This document shows, in pieces, positions 7,177-15,662 of a stretch of 34,689 nucleotides of DNA. The stretch comes from Neisseria sp. (GTDB lineage Bacteria > Pseudomonadota > Gammaproteobacteria > Burkholderiales > Neisseriaceae): contig NZ_JAUNHL010000030.1 in NCBI RefSeq assembly GCF_030523955.1, forward strand, positions 1 to 34,689, given 5' to 3'. The position numbers and the translations under genes were made by a program. Within the stretch, counting starts at the first letter, position 1. The number at the start of each line of letters is the position of its first letter. The notes beneath the pieces were generated by a model. It was given only the letters and a program-made list of their open reading frames with translations. It did not search any database and was not told where the DNA came from.

Positions 7177-8142
7177 ATGTCTCATTCTGCGCAAAAAATT
7201 TATCTGATTGATTCGCATACCGGTGGTGAGCCTACGCGTATGGTTTATGCAGGGTTTCCTGAGTTGAAGGGGTCTTCGTTGGGCGAAAAATTAGAGGATT
7301 TTAAACAAAATTACGATGATTTGCGTCGGGCGGTGATTTTGGAGCCGCGCGGTAATGATGTGATGGTGGGGGCTTTGCTGTGCAGCCCTACCGATCCCAA
7401 AGCAGTGGCCGGCGTGATCTTTTTTAATAATGAAGGTTATTTGGGAATGTGCGGTCATGGCAGCATGGGAGTGATTGCTTCTTTGTTTTATCAAAACAAA
7501 ATCGGGGTGGGCGAGCATTTTCTGGAAACGCCTGTCGGCATGGTGAAGGCGGTTTTGCATGATGACGGCAGCGTGAGTATTACCAATGTGCCTTCTTACC
7601 GTTATCGCAAGCAGGTTGAAGTTGATGTGCCCGGATTGGGTGTGATTCACGGCGATGTCGCTTGGGGCGGAAATTGGTTTTTTCTGGTCAATAATCACCG
7701 GCAGGAGGTGCTTGGTAAGAATGTGAAGCGGTTGACCGAAGTGAGCTTGCACATCAAACAGGCGCTGGTTGAAAACGGTATTACCGGCAACGAGGGAGCC
7801 GAAATAGATCACATCGAATTGTTCGGAGCGGCTTCCGGTAAAGCCGATAGCAAAAGCTTTGTATTGTGTCCGGGGGCGGCATACGACCGTTCTCCCTGCG
7901 GTACCGGTACCAGTGCCAAGCTGGCATGCCTGGCGGACGACGGCAAATTATTACCACAGCAAATCTGGCGGCAGGAAAGTGTGATTGGCAGCATATTCGA
8001 AGCAAGTTATGTTTATCAGGAAGCCGGCAATCCTGCTGCCGGCATCATTCCTACCATTCGCGGCAGTGCCCATGTGTGTGCTGAAACCACGCTTATTCTG
8101 AATCCGGATGATCCCTTCTGCTTTGGTATTCAGCCGGACTGA
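7177..8142 (+). CDS. 4-hydroxyproline 2-epimerase (proline racemase family)
   Basis: Cofactor-independent enzyme that epimerises trans-4-hydroxy-L-proline to cis-4-hydroxy-D-proline, first step of hydroxyproline breakdown. The product has 321 aa, in the normal range. Both catalytic cysteines are present: Cys92 in GMCGHGSMG and Cys241 in [12 protein letters not shown]. This Cys/Cys pair distinguishes epimerases/racemases from the Thr-type 3-hydroxyproline dehydratases of the family. The N-terminal [10 protein letters not shown] motif is also typical. AAGGA 7 nt upstream supports the start. Assignment to hydroxyproline rather than proline rests on the four downstream genes. Confidence 0.92.
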   Translation: MSHSAQKIYLIDSHTGGEPTRMVYAGFPELKGSSLGEKLEDFKQNYDDLRRAVILEPRGNDVMVGALLCSPTDPKAVAGVIFFNNEGYLGMCGHGSMGVIASLFYQNKIGVGEHFLETPVGMVKAVLHDDGSVSITNVPSYRYRKQVEVDVPGLGVIHGDVAWGGNWFFLVNNHRQEVLGKNVKRLTEVSLHIKQALVENGITGNEGAEIDHIELFGAASGKADSKSFVLCPGAAYDRSPCGTGTSAKLACLADDGKLLPQQIWRQESVIGSIFEASYVYQEAGNPAAGIIPTIRGSAHVCAETTLILNPDDPFCFGIQPD

Positions 8143-8154
8143 TTGGGGATGGGC

Positions 8155-9414
8155 ATGATTAAGCAAGATGCGGATTTGTATGTGGTCGGCGGCGGTATTT
8201 TGGGGTTATGTAGTGCTTTGCAGCTGAAAAGCCAAGGACAGTCGGTGGTTATTTTCGATGCGGAGGAAATCGGCAAGGGGGCATCGTTTGGGAATGCCGG
8301 CCATTTGGCGGTTGAGCAGGTGTTTCCAATTGCCGATCCAAGCATTATCCGGCAATTGCCGTCTATGCTTTTTGATCCTTTGGGCCCGCTGCGTTTAGAC
8401 ATCAAATATTTACCCAAACTTTTTCCTTGGGCTGCCAAACTCTTGCTGAATATGCGCCCGGAGCCATTTGCTGTCATACATGAAGCATTAAAGCAGATTA
8501 ACGGTATCAGTCTTCGTGCATGGCAGGATTTTGCCCGCCAATGGGAGTTAAATAGCTGGGTTCAGGTAAAAGGCTCTGTTTTGTGTACGGAAACTGCCGC
8601 CGGCTTGGAAAAACTGAAATCCCACGGTAATCAATTAAATGCAATCGGTGTTCCTAACCAGCTATTGGGCCAATCCGAGCTCTTGGCGTTGGAACCTGGT
8701 TTGGCGGCCAACCAACAAGGTGCTCTGTTATTTCCTGAAACAGGCCATATCACTGATTTGGCGGCGGTTATACAAACGCTCACACATCATTTTGTATCGC
8801 TTGGCGGCAAGGTATACGAACATTGCCGGGTTCTGGATATGCGTTCGGTGGAAAACGGCATTGTGTTGAATACCGAAAAAGGTGAGATTGTCGCCGGCAG
8901 GGTTTTATTGACGATGGGGGCATTCTCCAAATCGTGGGTAAAAAAAATCACCGGTGTTTCTGTGCCCCTAGACACGGAGCGCGGCTACCATTTGATGTTG
9001 CCAAAGGTAAAGGATAGGTTATCCGTACCGGTAACGAGCTTGGAGCGTCGCTTTATTATGACTCCGATGAAAGGTGGGCTGCGCTTGGCCGGCACGGTGG
9101 AGTATGCTGGGCTGTCTGCTCCGCCGAATATGTCTCGTGCACATAATTTATTGAAGCTGGCACGACCGATGCTGAAGGATGCTATTGATGACGAGGATTC
9201 GAGTGTGTGGATGGGTTTCCGTCCGTCTACGGCGGATTCTTTGCCTGTGATCGATAAGGTCGGGCGTGTGTTTTTGAATTTCGGACATCAGCATCTGGGA
9301 TTGACTCAGGCGGTGAGTAGCGCGCGTTTGATCGAGGATCTTTATTTCGGTCGTGCTTCAGTCATAGACCGCAAACCTTATCGCTTATCTCGTTTCGGTA
9401 AGCCGGGCGATTGA
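8155..9414 (+). CDS. FAD-dependent D-hydroxyproline dehydrogenase (DadA/DAO family)
   Basis: Predicted to oxidise cis-4-hydroxy-D-proline to 1-pyrroline-4-hydroxy-2-carboxylate, passing electrons to the respiratory chain. The 419-aa product has an N-terminal Rossmann motif VVGGGILGLCSALQLKSQG followed by VIFDAEEIGKGASFGNAG, as in DadA-type dehydrogenases, and a C-terminal FAD contact region GFRPSTADSLPVID...GHQHLGLTQA. The ATG at 8155 is chosen because the GGGG run lies upstream at usable distance; ATG 8149 or TTG 8143 would overlap that site. It starts 12 bp after the epimerase stop, so the two are almost certainly cotranscribed. Confidence 0.88.
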   Translation: MIKQDADLYVVGGGILGLCSALQLKSQGQSVVIFDAEEIGKGASFGNAGHLAVEQVFPIADPSIIRQLPSMLFDPLGPLRLDIKYLPKLFPWAAKLLLNMRPEPFAVIHEALKQINGISLRAWQDFARQWELNSWVQVKGSVLCTETAAGLEKLKSHGNQLNAIGVPNQLLGQSELLALEPGLAANQQGALLFPETGHITDLAAVIQTLTHHFVSLGGKVYEHCRVLDMRSVENGIVLNTEKGEIVAGRVLLTMGAFSKSWVKKITGVSVPLDTERGYHLMLPKVKDRLSVPVTSLERRFIMTPMKGGLRLAGTVEYAGLSAPPNMSRAHNLLKLARPMLKDAIDDEDSSVWMGFRPSTADSLPVIDKVGRVFLNFGHQHLGLTQAVSSARLIEDLYFGRASVIDRKPYRLSRFGKPGD

Positions 9415-9446
9415 TTGGGTGTTTCAGGCGGTTGTAAGAATTTCAA

Positions 9447-9458
9447 TGCCTGTCTGAA
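9447..9458 (+). repeat. DNA uptake sequence inside the hydroxyproline operon
   Basis: Exact TGCCTGTCTGAA in the 80-bp spacer between the dehydrogenase and deaminase genes; it has no partner, so it does not form a terminator. Confidence 0.85.
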
Positions 9459-9494
9459 AAAGTATTTTTCACATATCTTAATTAAGGAGACATG

Positions 9495-10364
9495 ATGGAT
9501 ATTAAAGGTATTTTGGTTCCGACGGTTACGCCGTTCGATCAAAACGGCAAAGTTGATACGGCGACTTTGGAAAAATTAGTGCAATCTTTTATTGATAAAG
9601 GCGTAGCCGGCATTGTTGCCTGCGGCACGACCGGTGAGTATTACACCTTCAGCCCTGAAGAGCGTACTTTGGTTTTAACCACGATTGCCAAAGTGGCCAA
9701 AGGAAAGGTAACGCTGATTGCAGGCGTAAACAGCTTGTCAAGCGATCATACGATTGAGCTTGCCCATGAAGCCAAATCATTGGGTTACGAAGGGTTGATG
9801 CTGTCTGCCAATCCTTACAGCCTGCCGAGCCAACAGGGTATTATCGCGCATTTCGAGAAGGTGGCCGATGCAGTAAAAATGCCGATTATTATGTATAACT
9901 TCCCGGCACGGGTCGGCGTGAATATCGAATTCGAAACGGTCGAACATTTGGCCCGCCATCCTTATATCGTCGGGATTAAAGAGAGCAGCGGCAATTTCAG
10001 CCAGGCGCTGCGGATGCTGCAAGCCGGGTTCAAAAATTTTGAGGTGGTATGCGGATGCGATGATCAGCCTGTCGATTTCTTTTTCTGGGGTTCGAAAAGC
10101 TGGATTGCAGGCGCCGCCAACGTATTTCCGGAAGAGCAAGTGGCGCTGTTTGAAGCTTCCCAAGCCGGAAACTGGGATGAGGCACGTCGTATTATGACCC
10201 GGATTTATCCGGCTATTCATTCAATGGAATCGGGAGATTACAACCAGAAAGCCAAAGCGGGCTGTTTGAAGGCTACGCTTGATGTGGGTAAAGTTAGGGT
10301 GCCGCTGGTTGATATGTCGGAAGAAGACAGACAGGCATTTTTGGCGTTGGTTAAACAAGTTTAG
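9495..10364 (+). CDS. 1-pyrroline-4-hydroxy-2-carboxylate deaminase (DapA family)
   Basis: Class I aldolase-fold enzyme predicted to deaminate and dehydrate 1-pyrroline-4-hydroxy-2-carboxylate to 2,5-dioxopentanoate (2-oxoglutarate semialdehyde). The 289-aa product shows the DapA family marks: GTTGEYYTFSPEER from residue 44, the active-site Tyr134 in MYNFPARVG and the Schiff-base Lys162 in GIKESSGN. The start at 9495 gives 5 nt to GGAG; ATG 9492 is only 2 nt away. Sequence alone shows only a DapA-family lyase; the substrate is inferred from the operon, and a true dihydrodipicolinate synthase is less likely here. Confidence 0.88.
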   Translation: MDIKGILVPTVTPFDQNGKVDTATLEKLVQSFIDKGVAGIVACGTTGEYYTFSPEERTLVLTTIAKVAKGKVTLIAGVNSLSSDHTIELAHEAKSLGYEGLMLSANPYSLPSQQGIIAHFEKVADAVKMPIIMYNFPARVGVNIEFETVEHLARHPYIVGIKESSGNFSQALRMLQAGFKNFEVVCGCDDQPVDFFFWGSKSWIAGAANVFPEEQVALFEASQAGNWDEARRIMTRIYPAIHSMESGDYNQKAKAGCLKATLDVGKVRVPLVDMSEEDRQAFLALVKQV

Positions 10365-10374
10365 GAGGGCTACC

Positions 10375-11862
10375 ATGGTAAATCCATTAAGCAAAGAAGC
10401 AGTATTCGAATTGGCCAAGCAAGGCAAACTATTTGCCGGCAATTTGTTGGCAGGAAAAAGTTCTACGGCAACCATGCCGAATACCACGCCGATTGATAAC
10501 AGTGTAATCGGCCAGATCGGCGACGGTACGGCTGAGGATGTTGATGTTGCCGTTGCGGCGGCGCGTGCCTGTTTCCATGAGGGAGCATGGCGTTTGCAGT
10601 CTCCGGCAGAACGCAAGCGGGTGATGCAGGCATGGGCAGGGTTGATGCAGGAACATGCCGAAGAATTGGCTGCTTTAGATTGTATCGATGCCGGCAAACC
10701 GATTGCCGAATGCCTGAATACCGATATGCCGGCTACTTTGGATACTTTTTATTGGTATGCGGAGGCGGTAGACAAAGTATTTGGCAAAGTTACTCCCACC
10801 GGCCCGGACGCATTGTCTTGGATTGTGAAAGAGCCTATTGGTGTCGTGGCTGCGGTATTGCCATGGAATTTCCCTGCGCAAATGTTCGCTTGGAAAGTGG
10901 CGCCTGCTTTGATTACAGGCAATAGCGTGATTGTAAAGCCTGCCGAGCTAACCTCGCTTTCGGCCTACCGCATGATAGAGCTGGCTTACGAAGCCGGTGT
11001 TCCGAAAGCGGCATTGCAGATGGTTTGCGGCCGCGGAGAAGTCGTGGGAGAGGCGATTGGCCGACACATGGATATTGATATGGTTTCTTTTACCGGCTCC
11101 ACCGAAGTAGGCCGCTATTTCCTGAATTACGCGGCGCAAAGCAATTTGAAAGAAATTGTTTTGGAATGCGGCGGCAAAAGCCCGCAAATCATATTCGAAG
11201 ATGCCGAAATTAATGAGCATACCGTCAATAATGTGTTGGCGGCGGCGTTTTGGAACATGAGTGAAAATTGCAGCTGCGGCTCGCGCTTATTGGTGCACAG
11301 CAGCAAAAAAGAGGAATTGCTGGAAAAACTGGTTGCCGGCTTGCCTGCCTGGAAAATCGGTGACCCGCGTGACGAAAGCGTATCGCTTGGCCCGATGATT
11401 GAGCAAGCCCATTTCGACAAGGTTACCGGCTATCTGAAAACGGCTCAAGACGAGGGTGCAAAACTGGTTACCGGCGGTAAAGTGCAGAGTGATTTCGGCA
11501 GCGGCTGGTATATAGAGCCGACGATTTTCGACGGGGTGACTGCGGATATGACGCTGTTTCAAGAAGAAGTGTTCGGCCCGCTATTGGCGGTAACCGTTTT
11601 TGAAACGGAAGAGGAGGCGGTTGCGCTGGCCAACAACAGCCTGTATGGTCTCGCCGCTTCTTTTTATACGCAGGATTTGAAGCGTGCCTGCCGGGTTGCC
11701 AACCAAATTCAGGCAGGCATGGTGTCGATTAACGGTTTTTCAGAAGGAGACATCACCACGCCTTTCGGCGGTTACAAACAATCCGGTTTCGGCGGACGCG
11801 ACAAAGGCTTGGAAGCTTTGGAGCAATACTGCCAAACGAAAACTATCTGGATTGTCAATTAA
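10375..11862 (+). CDS. aldehyde dehydrogenase, probable 2-oxoglutarate semialdehyde dehydrogenase
   Basis: NAD(P)-dependent oxidation of the semialdehyde to 2-oxoglutarate would complete the pathway and feed the TCA cycle. The 495-aa product has the full ALDH layout: PWNFPAQMFAWKVAPAL, the cofactor loop FTGSTEVGRYF, the general base Glu264 in LECGGKSPQ, the catalytic Cys299 in SENCSCGSR, and EEVFGPLLAV and PFGGYKQSGFGG near the end. The start at 10375 has TAGGAGGG upstream overlapping the deaminase stop, 10 bp away, so translation is probably coupled. The PuuC-like ENCSCGSR subtype accepts varied aldehydes; specificity is inferred from context. Confidence 0.88.
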   Translation: MVNPLSKEAVFELAKQGKLFAGNLLAGKSSTATMPNTTPIDNSVIGQIGDGTAEDVDVAVAAARACFHEGAWRLQSPAERKRVMQAWAGLMQEHAEELAALDCIDAGKPIAECLNTDMPATLDTFYWYAEAVDKVFGKVTPTGPDALSWIVKEPIGVVAAVLPWNFPAQMFAWKVAPALITGNSVIVKPAELTSLSAYRMIELAYEAGVPKAALQMVCGRGEVVGEAIGRHMDIDMVSFTGSTEVGRYFLNYAAQSNLKEIVLECGGKSPQIIFEDAEINEHTVNNVLAAAFWNMSENCSCGSRLLVHSSKKEELLEKLVAGLPAWKIGDPRDESVSLGPMIEQAHFDKVTGYLKTAQDEGAKLVTGGKVQSDFGSGWYIEPTIFDGVTADMTLFQEEVFGPLLAVTVFETEEEAVALANNSLYGLAASFYTQDLKRACRVANQIQAGMVSINGFSEGDITTPFGGYKQSGFGGRDKGLEALEQYCQTKTIWIVN

Positions 11863-11931
11863 CCTGTTAATCGCGTTGATTCAATATTTATCAGTTTATC
11901 AAAGTATCGATCAATTTACTTTCAAGCTGTT

Positions 11932-11980
11932 TTTCAGACAGCCTTACATGGATAGGAGCAACAACAAAGGCTGTCTGAAA
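11932..11980. repeat. inverted repeat built from a variant uptake sequence (AGGCTGTCTGAA)
   Basis: TTTCAGACAGCCTT (11932-11945) and AAGGCTGTCTGAAA (11967-11980) form a 14-bp perfect stem with a 21-nt loop between the aldehyde dehydrogenase and symporter genes. The core differs from TGCCTGTCTGAA in the 5' part. No T-run follows, so it may reduce rather than stop read-through. Confidence 0.7.
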
Positions 11981-12038
11981 TCAAACTCCGTTATAAAAAC
12001 AATCAATTAAATTTTAAGGAAGAAATGAGGAGAGGGAG

Positions 12039-13487
12039 ATGGAGGAATTAGTCAATACAATTGTCGGTTATATCTGGAGCGACGCTTTGGTTTATCTGGC
12101 GCTGGGCGTGGGTATTTACTTTACGGTTGCGACAAAAGGCGTTCAATTCCGCTACATCCGAGAAATGATCCGTTTGCTGCTTGATAAATCGCATTCTTCA
12201 CGCGGTGTCACATCATTTCAAGCATTCTGTATGGCTTTATCAGGCCGTATTGGTGTGGGCAATATTGCCGGGGTGGCAACGGCGATTTTCTCGGGCGGCC
12301 CGGGAGCTGTATTTTGGATGATTGTCATGGGTTTGTTGGGTGGGGCGAGTGCATTTATCGAATCTACGCTGGCTCAGGTCTACAAACAGGAAACCCACGG
12401 ACAATACCGCGGCGGCTCGCCTTATTATATTGAAAAAGGTTTGAAGCTGAAGAAATTTGCCATTTTGGTTGCGACGGTAACCGGCTTGTCTTACGGCGTA
12501 TTGGTTCCTGGTGTGCAGGTTAATACGATTACCGACTCCTTTCAAACAGCTTTCGGCTTGTCGACGACGATTAGCACGATAGCAGTGGTCGGATTATTGG
12601 CGTTTATCATTTTCGGCGGAATCAAACGCATTGCGCGTTTTGCCGATATAGTGGTTCCGTTTATGACTATTGCGTACCTGTGCATGATGGCGATTGTGTT
12701 GGTGGTGAACTTTGCCCAAATCCCGGCTATGTTTGCCTTAATCGTAAAAAGTGCTTTTGGTATGGACGCTGTGTTCGGCGGCATGGTGGGAACAGCAGTA
12801 TCATGGGGGGTGCGCCGCGCCGTATTTTCCAATGTAGCGGGTGCGGGCGAAGCCACTTTCAGTTCGGCTGCTGCTGAAGTATCGCATCCGGCCAAACAGG
12901 GCTTGGTGCAGGGTTTTTCGGTTTATGTGGATACGGTGATGGTGTGTACTGCTACCGCACTGATGATTTTATCCACCAATATGTACAATATTGTCGGTAC
13001 CGACGGAAAGATGCTGGTGGAGCATTTGCCGGGTGTTGTCGCAGGTACCGCATTTACGCAATCCGCAGTATCCACTGTATTCTCGGGTTTCGGCGCAAGT
13101 TTTGTAGCGCTTGCCATCTTCCTTTTTGCTTTTACCTGCTTGGTTGCTTATTACTATATTGCTGAAACTACTTTGGTTTATCTGGATAATCAATTACGTT
13201 TTCCGGTTTTAAAAACGGTCTTGAAAATCGTGTTTTTAGCAGTGTGTTTCTTTGGCGGCATTCAATCCGCAAGCGTAATGTGGGGATTGGGCGATATCGG
13301 CTTTGGCAGTATGTGTTACCTGAACTTCATCGCCATTGTCTTGCTCAGCAAACCTGCTTTTAAAACGCTCAAAGACTACGATGAACAGAAAAAACGCGGG
13401 CAGGATCCGGTTTTTGATCCGAGAGTGGCGGGGGTAGAGAATGCGGATTTTTGGATCGAATATAGTGATAAACACCGTTCCCAATAA
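12039..13487 (+). CDS. sodium:alanine/glycine symporter family (AGCS) permease, probable hydroxyproline importer
   Basis: Integral inner-membrane transporter of 482 aa with about ten or eleven hydrophobic helices. Family signatures are visible: MALSGRIGVGNIAGVATAIF...GPGAVFWM near residues 65-95, and AEVSHPAKQGLVQGFSVYVDT in the middle, both typical of AGCS proteins. Members import small amino acids with Na+. As the last gene of the hydroxyproline cluster, 176 bp after the dehydrogenase, it most likely supplies the substrate; this is inferred, and alanine or glycine uptake remains possible. A GAGGAG site precedes the ATG at 12039. Confidence 0.9.
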   Translation: MEELVNTIVGYIWSDALVYLALGVGIYFTVATKGVQFRYIREMIRLLLDKSHSSRGVTSFQAFCMALSGRIGVGNIAGVATAIFSGGPGAVFWMIVMGLLGGASAFIESTLAQVYKQETHGQYRGGSPYYIEKGLKLKKFAILVATVTGLSYGVLVPGVQVNTITDSFQTAFGLSTTISTIAVVGLLAFIIFGGIKRIARFADIVVPFMTIAYLCMMAIVLVVNFAQIPAMFALIVKSAFGMDAVFGGMVGTAVSWGVRRAVFSNVAGAGEATFSSAAAEVSHPAKQGLVQGFSVYVDTVMVCTATALMILSTNMYNIVGTDGKMLVEHLPGVVAGTAFTQSAVSTVFSGFGASFVALAIFLFAFTCLVAYYYIAETTLVYLDNQLRFPVLKTVLKIVFLAVCFFGGIQSASVMWGLGDIGFGSMCYLNFIAIVLLSKPAFKTLKDYDEQKKRGQDPVFDPRVAGVENADFWIEYSDKHRSQ

Positions 13488-13490
13488 ATG

Positions 13491-13506
13491 AAGCTAATCC
13501 GCTATA
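13491..13506. repeat. isolated Correia-type terminal repeat
   Basis: AAGCTAATCCGCTATA matches the right end of the copy at 5948-6103 (AAGTTAATCTGCTATA) at 14 of 16 positions, with no element body on either side. It lies between the convergent symporter and pqiC genes, and the CTA inside it is the TAG stop of pqiC. Confidence 0.55.
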
Positions 13507-14017
13507 GCCGCTCGGCTGCTTGTGTTAACCCTTGGTCGAGCGACTGTACCATTGCGGGATAGCCGTCGCCCTGTTGCGGGGTTTCGATACGGAAGTTGCG
13601 GCCGCTGCCGTCCGGCCATTGGCTGTAGCCCTGAATCAGGGTGTGGCCTTGGTAAGTGCCGTTGAAGTTTTCAATATAAATCTTCAGCGTAGTACTGGCT
13701 TGGCTGCGGCCGGCAGGGATAAACCGGTAGCGCTTGCTTTGCCGGTTGAGTTTGTTGGCCAAGTTGGCGGCAATGCTTTGATCGAGCGGTGCAGCCCACA
13801 GGTTTTGCTTGGCAAAATTCAGATGTAGCGGATCGGTTTGGTAAACCAATCCGCCGGTGGCCAGCGGTTCGGCCAGTATCACTTGCAGAGCGACTTCGTT
13901 GCCTTGGCCGGCCGGTAGCTCAAACTGGCTGTCGGGTAGGGTGAAATAAGCGGTATTCACGCTGCTACAGGCGGCAAGAGCGAAGGCGAGGGCGAGTGCA
14001 GGTATCCGTTTGTTCAT
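13502..14017 (-). CDS. pqiC: PqiC/YmbA-type ABC-transport auxiliary lipoprotein
   Basis: Outer-membrane lipoprotein partner of the PqiAB lipid-transport system. The 171-aa product begins MNKRIPALALAFALAACSS, with lipobox ALAAC (Cys17). The mature part follows the DUF330/ABC_trans_aux layout: a first strand YFTLPD, VILAEPL, DQSIAANLANKLN and VQSLDQGLTQAAERL at the end. It is third in the minus-strand operon, its ATG starting 1 bp after the pqiB stop, so translation is probably coupled. The stop codon is supplied by a Correia-like terminal sequence. Confidence 0.88.
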   Translation of the reverse strand: MNKRIPALALAFALAACSSVNTAYFTLPDSQFELPAGQGNEVALQVILAEPLATGGLVYQTDPLHLNFAKQNLWAAPLDQSIAANLANKLNRQSKRYRFIPAGRSQASTTLKIYIENFNGTYQGHTLIQGYSQWPDGSGRNFRIETPQQGDGYPAMVQSLDQGLTQAAERL

Positions 14018-14018
14018 A

Positions 14019-15656
14019 TCAGCGGCTTCCTTTGGGAATAGGGTCTTTACTGTTCTGGTTGAAAATCAGCGAATTGGGTTTTTCTTTCAAGGTGTTAACC
14101 AGCGGGCGGGTGTCGTTTAGCGTTTTGTCTATGCTTTTGAGGGTGGCTTGCACGTCTTGGTACACCGGCGACTGCGGGGAGATGCCGGCGAGGGTTTGCC
14201 GCAATTCTCCCAGCGTTTTGTTCAACTCACCCGGAATTTGCTGGGTTTGCGGTTTGCTCAGCAGTTGGTTGGCAGAGGCGAGGGTGGTTTTCAATTCTTT
14301 CAGACTGGCATTCAATTCGCCGACGGTGTTTTCCAGCGGCAGACGGTTGAATTTGTCCAGCAGGCGGCCAAGTTGCGCTTGCAATTCGTCAAGGCCGCCG
14401 CCTTGGCTGGCGATTACGGTATTGCCGTCGTATTCGTTAAACGGCTTGAGTGCTTGCTGACCGGGCGCGGCATCGGTCAGCTCGATCATTTTGCTGCCGA
14501 GCACCAGATTATTGCTGGAAAGCGTGGCGCTCAGGCCGCGATTGAGGGCGTTTTGTATCTGGTTTTGCCAGTTTTCTTTGCTTTGATTGTCGGCGTTGAT
14601 TTCCATCATGCGCGGTTCGATGCGGATGCGTACCGGAACCCAGCCGTTTTGGAACAGCTTCAGGCTGTCGTTACGGGCGAAATAGGGGGCGTCGGCCACG
14701 CTGCCGACGGTAACGCCCTTGTATTCTACCGGCGAGCCGGCAGCTAGGCCGCGGATGGAGTTTTTGAAGAAGGCGACATAATAAAGCGCGCGTTCGCCGG
14801 GCAGGTTGTCTATTTCGTTGCGGTCGTTATAAAGGGTGAAGGTCTGGTCGTTGGCGGCGGCGGGTGATTGCTGTTTGCTCTCTGGTGGAGAACGGAAGGC
14901 GATGGCACCGGAGAGAATCGCGGCCATGGGCGGTGCATCGACTTTAATACCGTTGGCAGTGGTTTGAACGTTAATCCCGCTGTCCAGCCAGAATTGACTG
15001 TTTTTATTGACCAGCTTATCGTTGGGACTGTTGATGAAAATGGAATAGTTAACGGTTTTGTTGTCGGGATCGAATTTGGCGCTTTCCACCATGCCGACGA
15101 TGAAACCTTCATACAGAATCGGGCTGCCGCTACCCAAAAGCTTGCTGTTCTGGCCGCGCAGTTTCAGGCGCAAGCCGCTTTGGCCGATGGCGGCAATCGG
15201 CGGGATATCGGATACGGTGAAAGTATCTTGGCTTTCTTCGGATTTACCGGGAGTAAAGGCGATAAAAGAGCCGGATACCAGCGTGCTCAGGCCGGATACG
15301 CCGCTTTGATCAATGCGTGGTTTGACAACCCAGAATTGGGTGTCTTTACGCATCATGTCTTTGGCATCGGCATTGAGGCGTGCGGTAACTTCCACTCCTT
15401 TGCGGTCGTCACGTAGGCGGATGCGGGTGACCCGGCCGACGTCGACGCTGAGCACTTTGATAACCGTAGTATTGACTTCGATACCGTCGGCGCTGTCCAT
15501 TAAAAGGGTGATTTCGGGGCCGGTATTACGGATTTTTTGAAACAGCAACCAGCCGCCGACCACCAGTGCGGCCAGCGGAATCAGCCACACGACTGAGGCG
15601 GCGGTGCTGGATTTTCGCACGCGGGCGGGAACGGGTTGCAGGTCGGGGGTAGTCAT
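14019..15656 (-). CDS. pqiB: PqiB, MCE (MlaD) domain intermembrane transport protein
   Basis: Single-pass inner-membrane protein forming a periplasmic tunnel for lipids between the membranes. Of 545 aa, residues about 18-40 are the transmembrane segment (VVWLIPLAALVVGGWLLF). Three MCE domains follow, starting near 48 (ITLLMDSADGIEVNTTVIKV), 165 (LKLRGQNSKLLGSGSPILYE) and 290 (YVAFFKNSIRGLAAGSPVEY). A long helical C-terminal region (about 420-520, heptad-like Leu pattern) corresponds to the needle described for E. coli PqiB. Length and the three-domain number match PqiB rather than single-domain MlaD. It begins 6 bp after pqiA. Confidence 0.93.
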   Translation of the reverse strand: MTTPDLQPVPARVRKSSTAASVVWLIPLAALVVGGWLLFQKIRNTGPEITLLMDSADGIEVNTTVIKVLSVDVGRVTRIRLRDDRKGVEVTARLNADAKDMMRKDTQFWVVKPRIDQSGVSGLSTLVSGSFIAFTPGKSEESQDTFTVSDIPPIAAIGQSGLRLKLRGQNSKLLGSGSPILYEGFIVGMVESAKFDPDNKTVNYSIFINSPNDKLVNKNSQFWLDSGINVQTTANGIKVDAPPMAAILSGAIAFRSPPESKQQSPAAANDQTFTLYNDRNEIDNLPGERALYYVAFFKNSIRGLAAGSPVEYKGVTVGSVADAPYFARNDSLKLFQNGWVPVRIRIEPRMMEINADNQSKENWQNQIQNALNRGLSATLSSNNLVLGSKMIELTDAAPGQQALKPFNEYDGNTVIASQGGGLDELQAQLGRLLDKFNRLPLENTVGELNASLKELKTTLASANQLLSKPQTQQIPGELNKTLGELRQTLAGISPQSPVYQDVQATLKSIDKTLNDTRPLVNTLKEKPNSLIFNQNSKDPIPKGSR

Positions 15657-15662
15657 AAGCGT

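Noticed and set aside
10330..10342. Uptake sequence at the end of the deaminase gene
   Set aside because: CAGACAGGCA matches only 10 of 12 positions (GACAGACAGGCA) and is simply part of the coding sequence.
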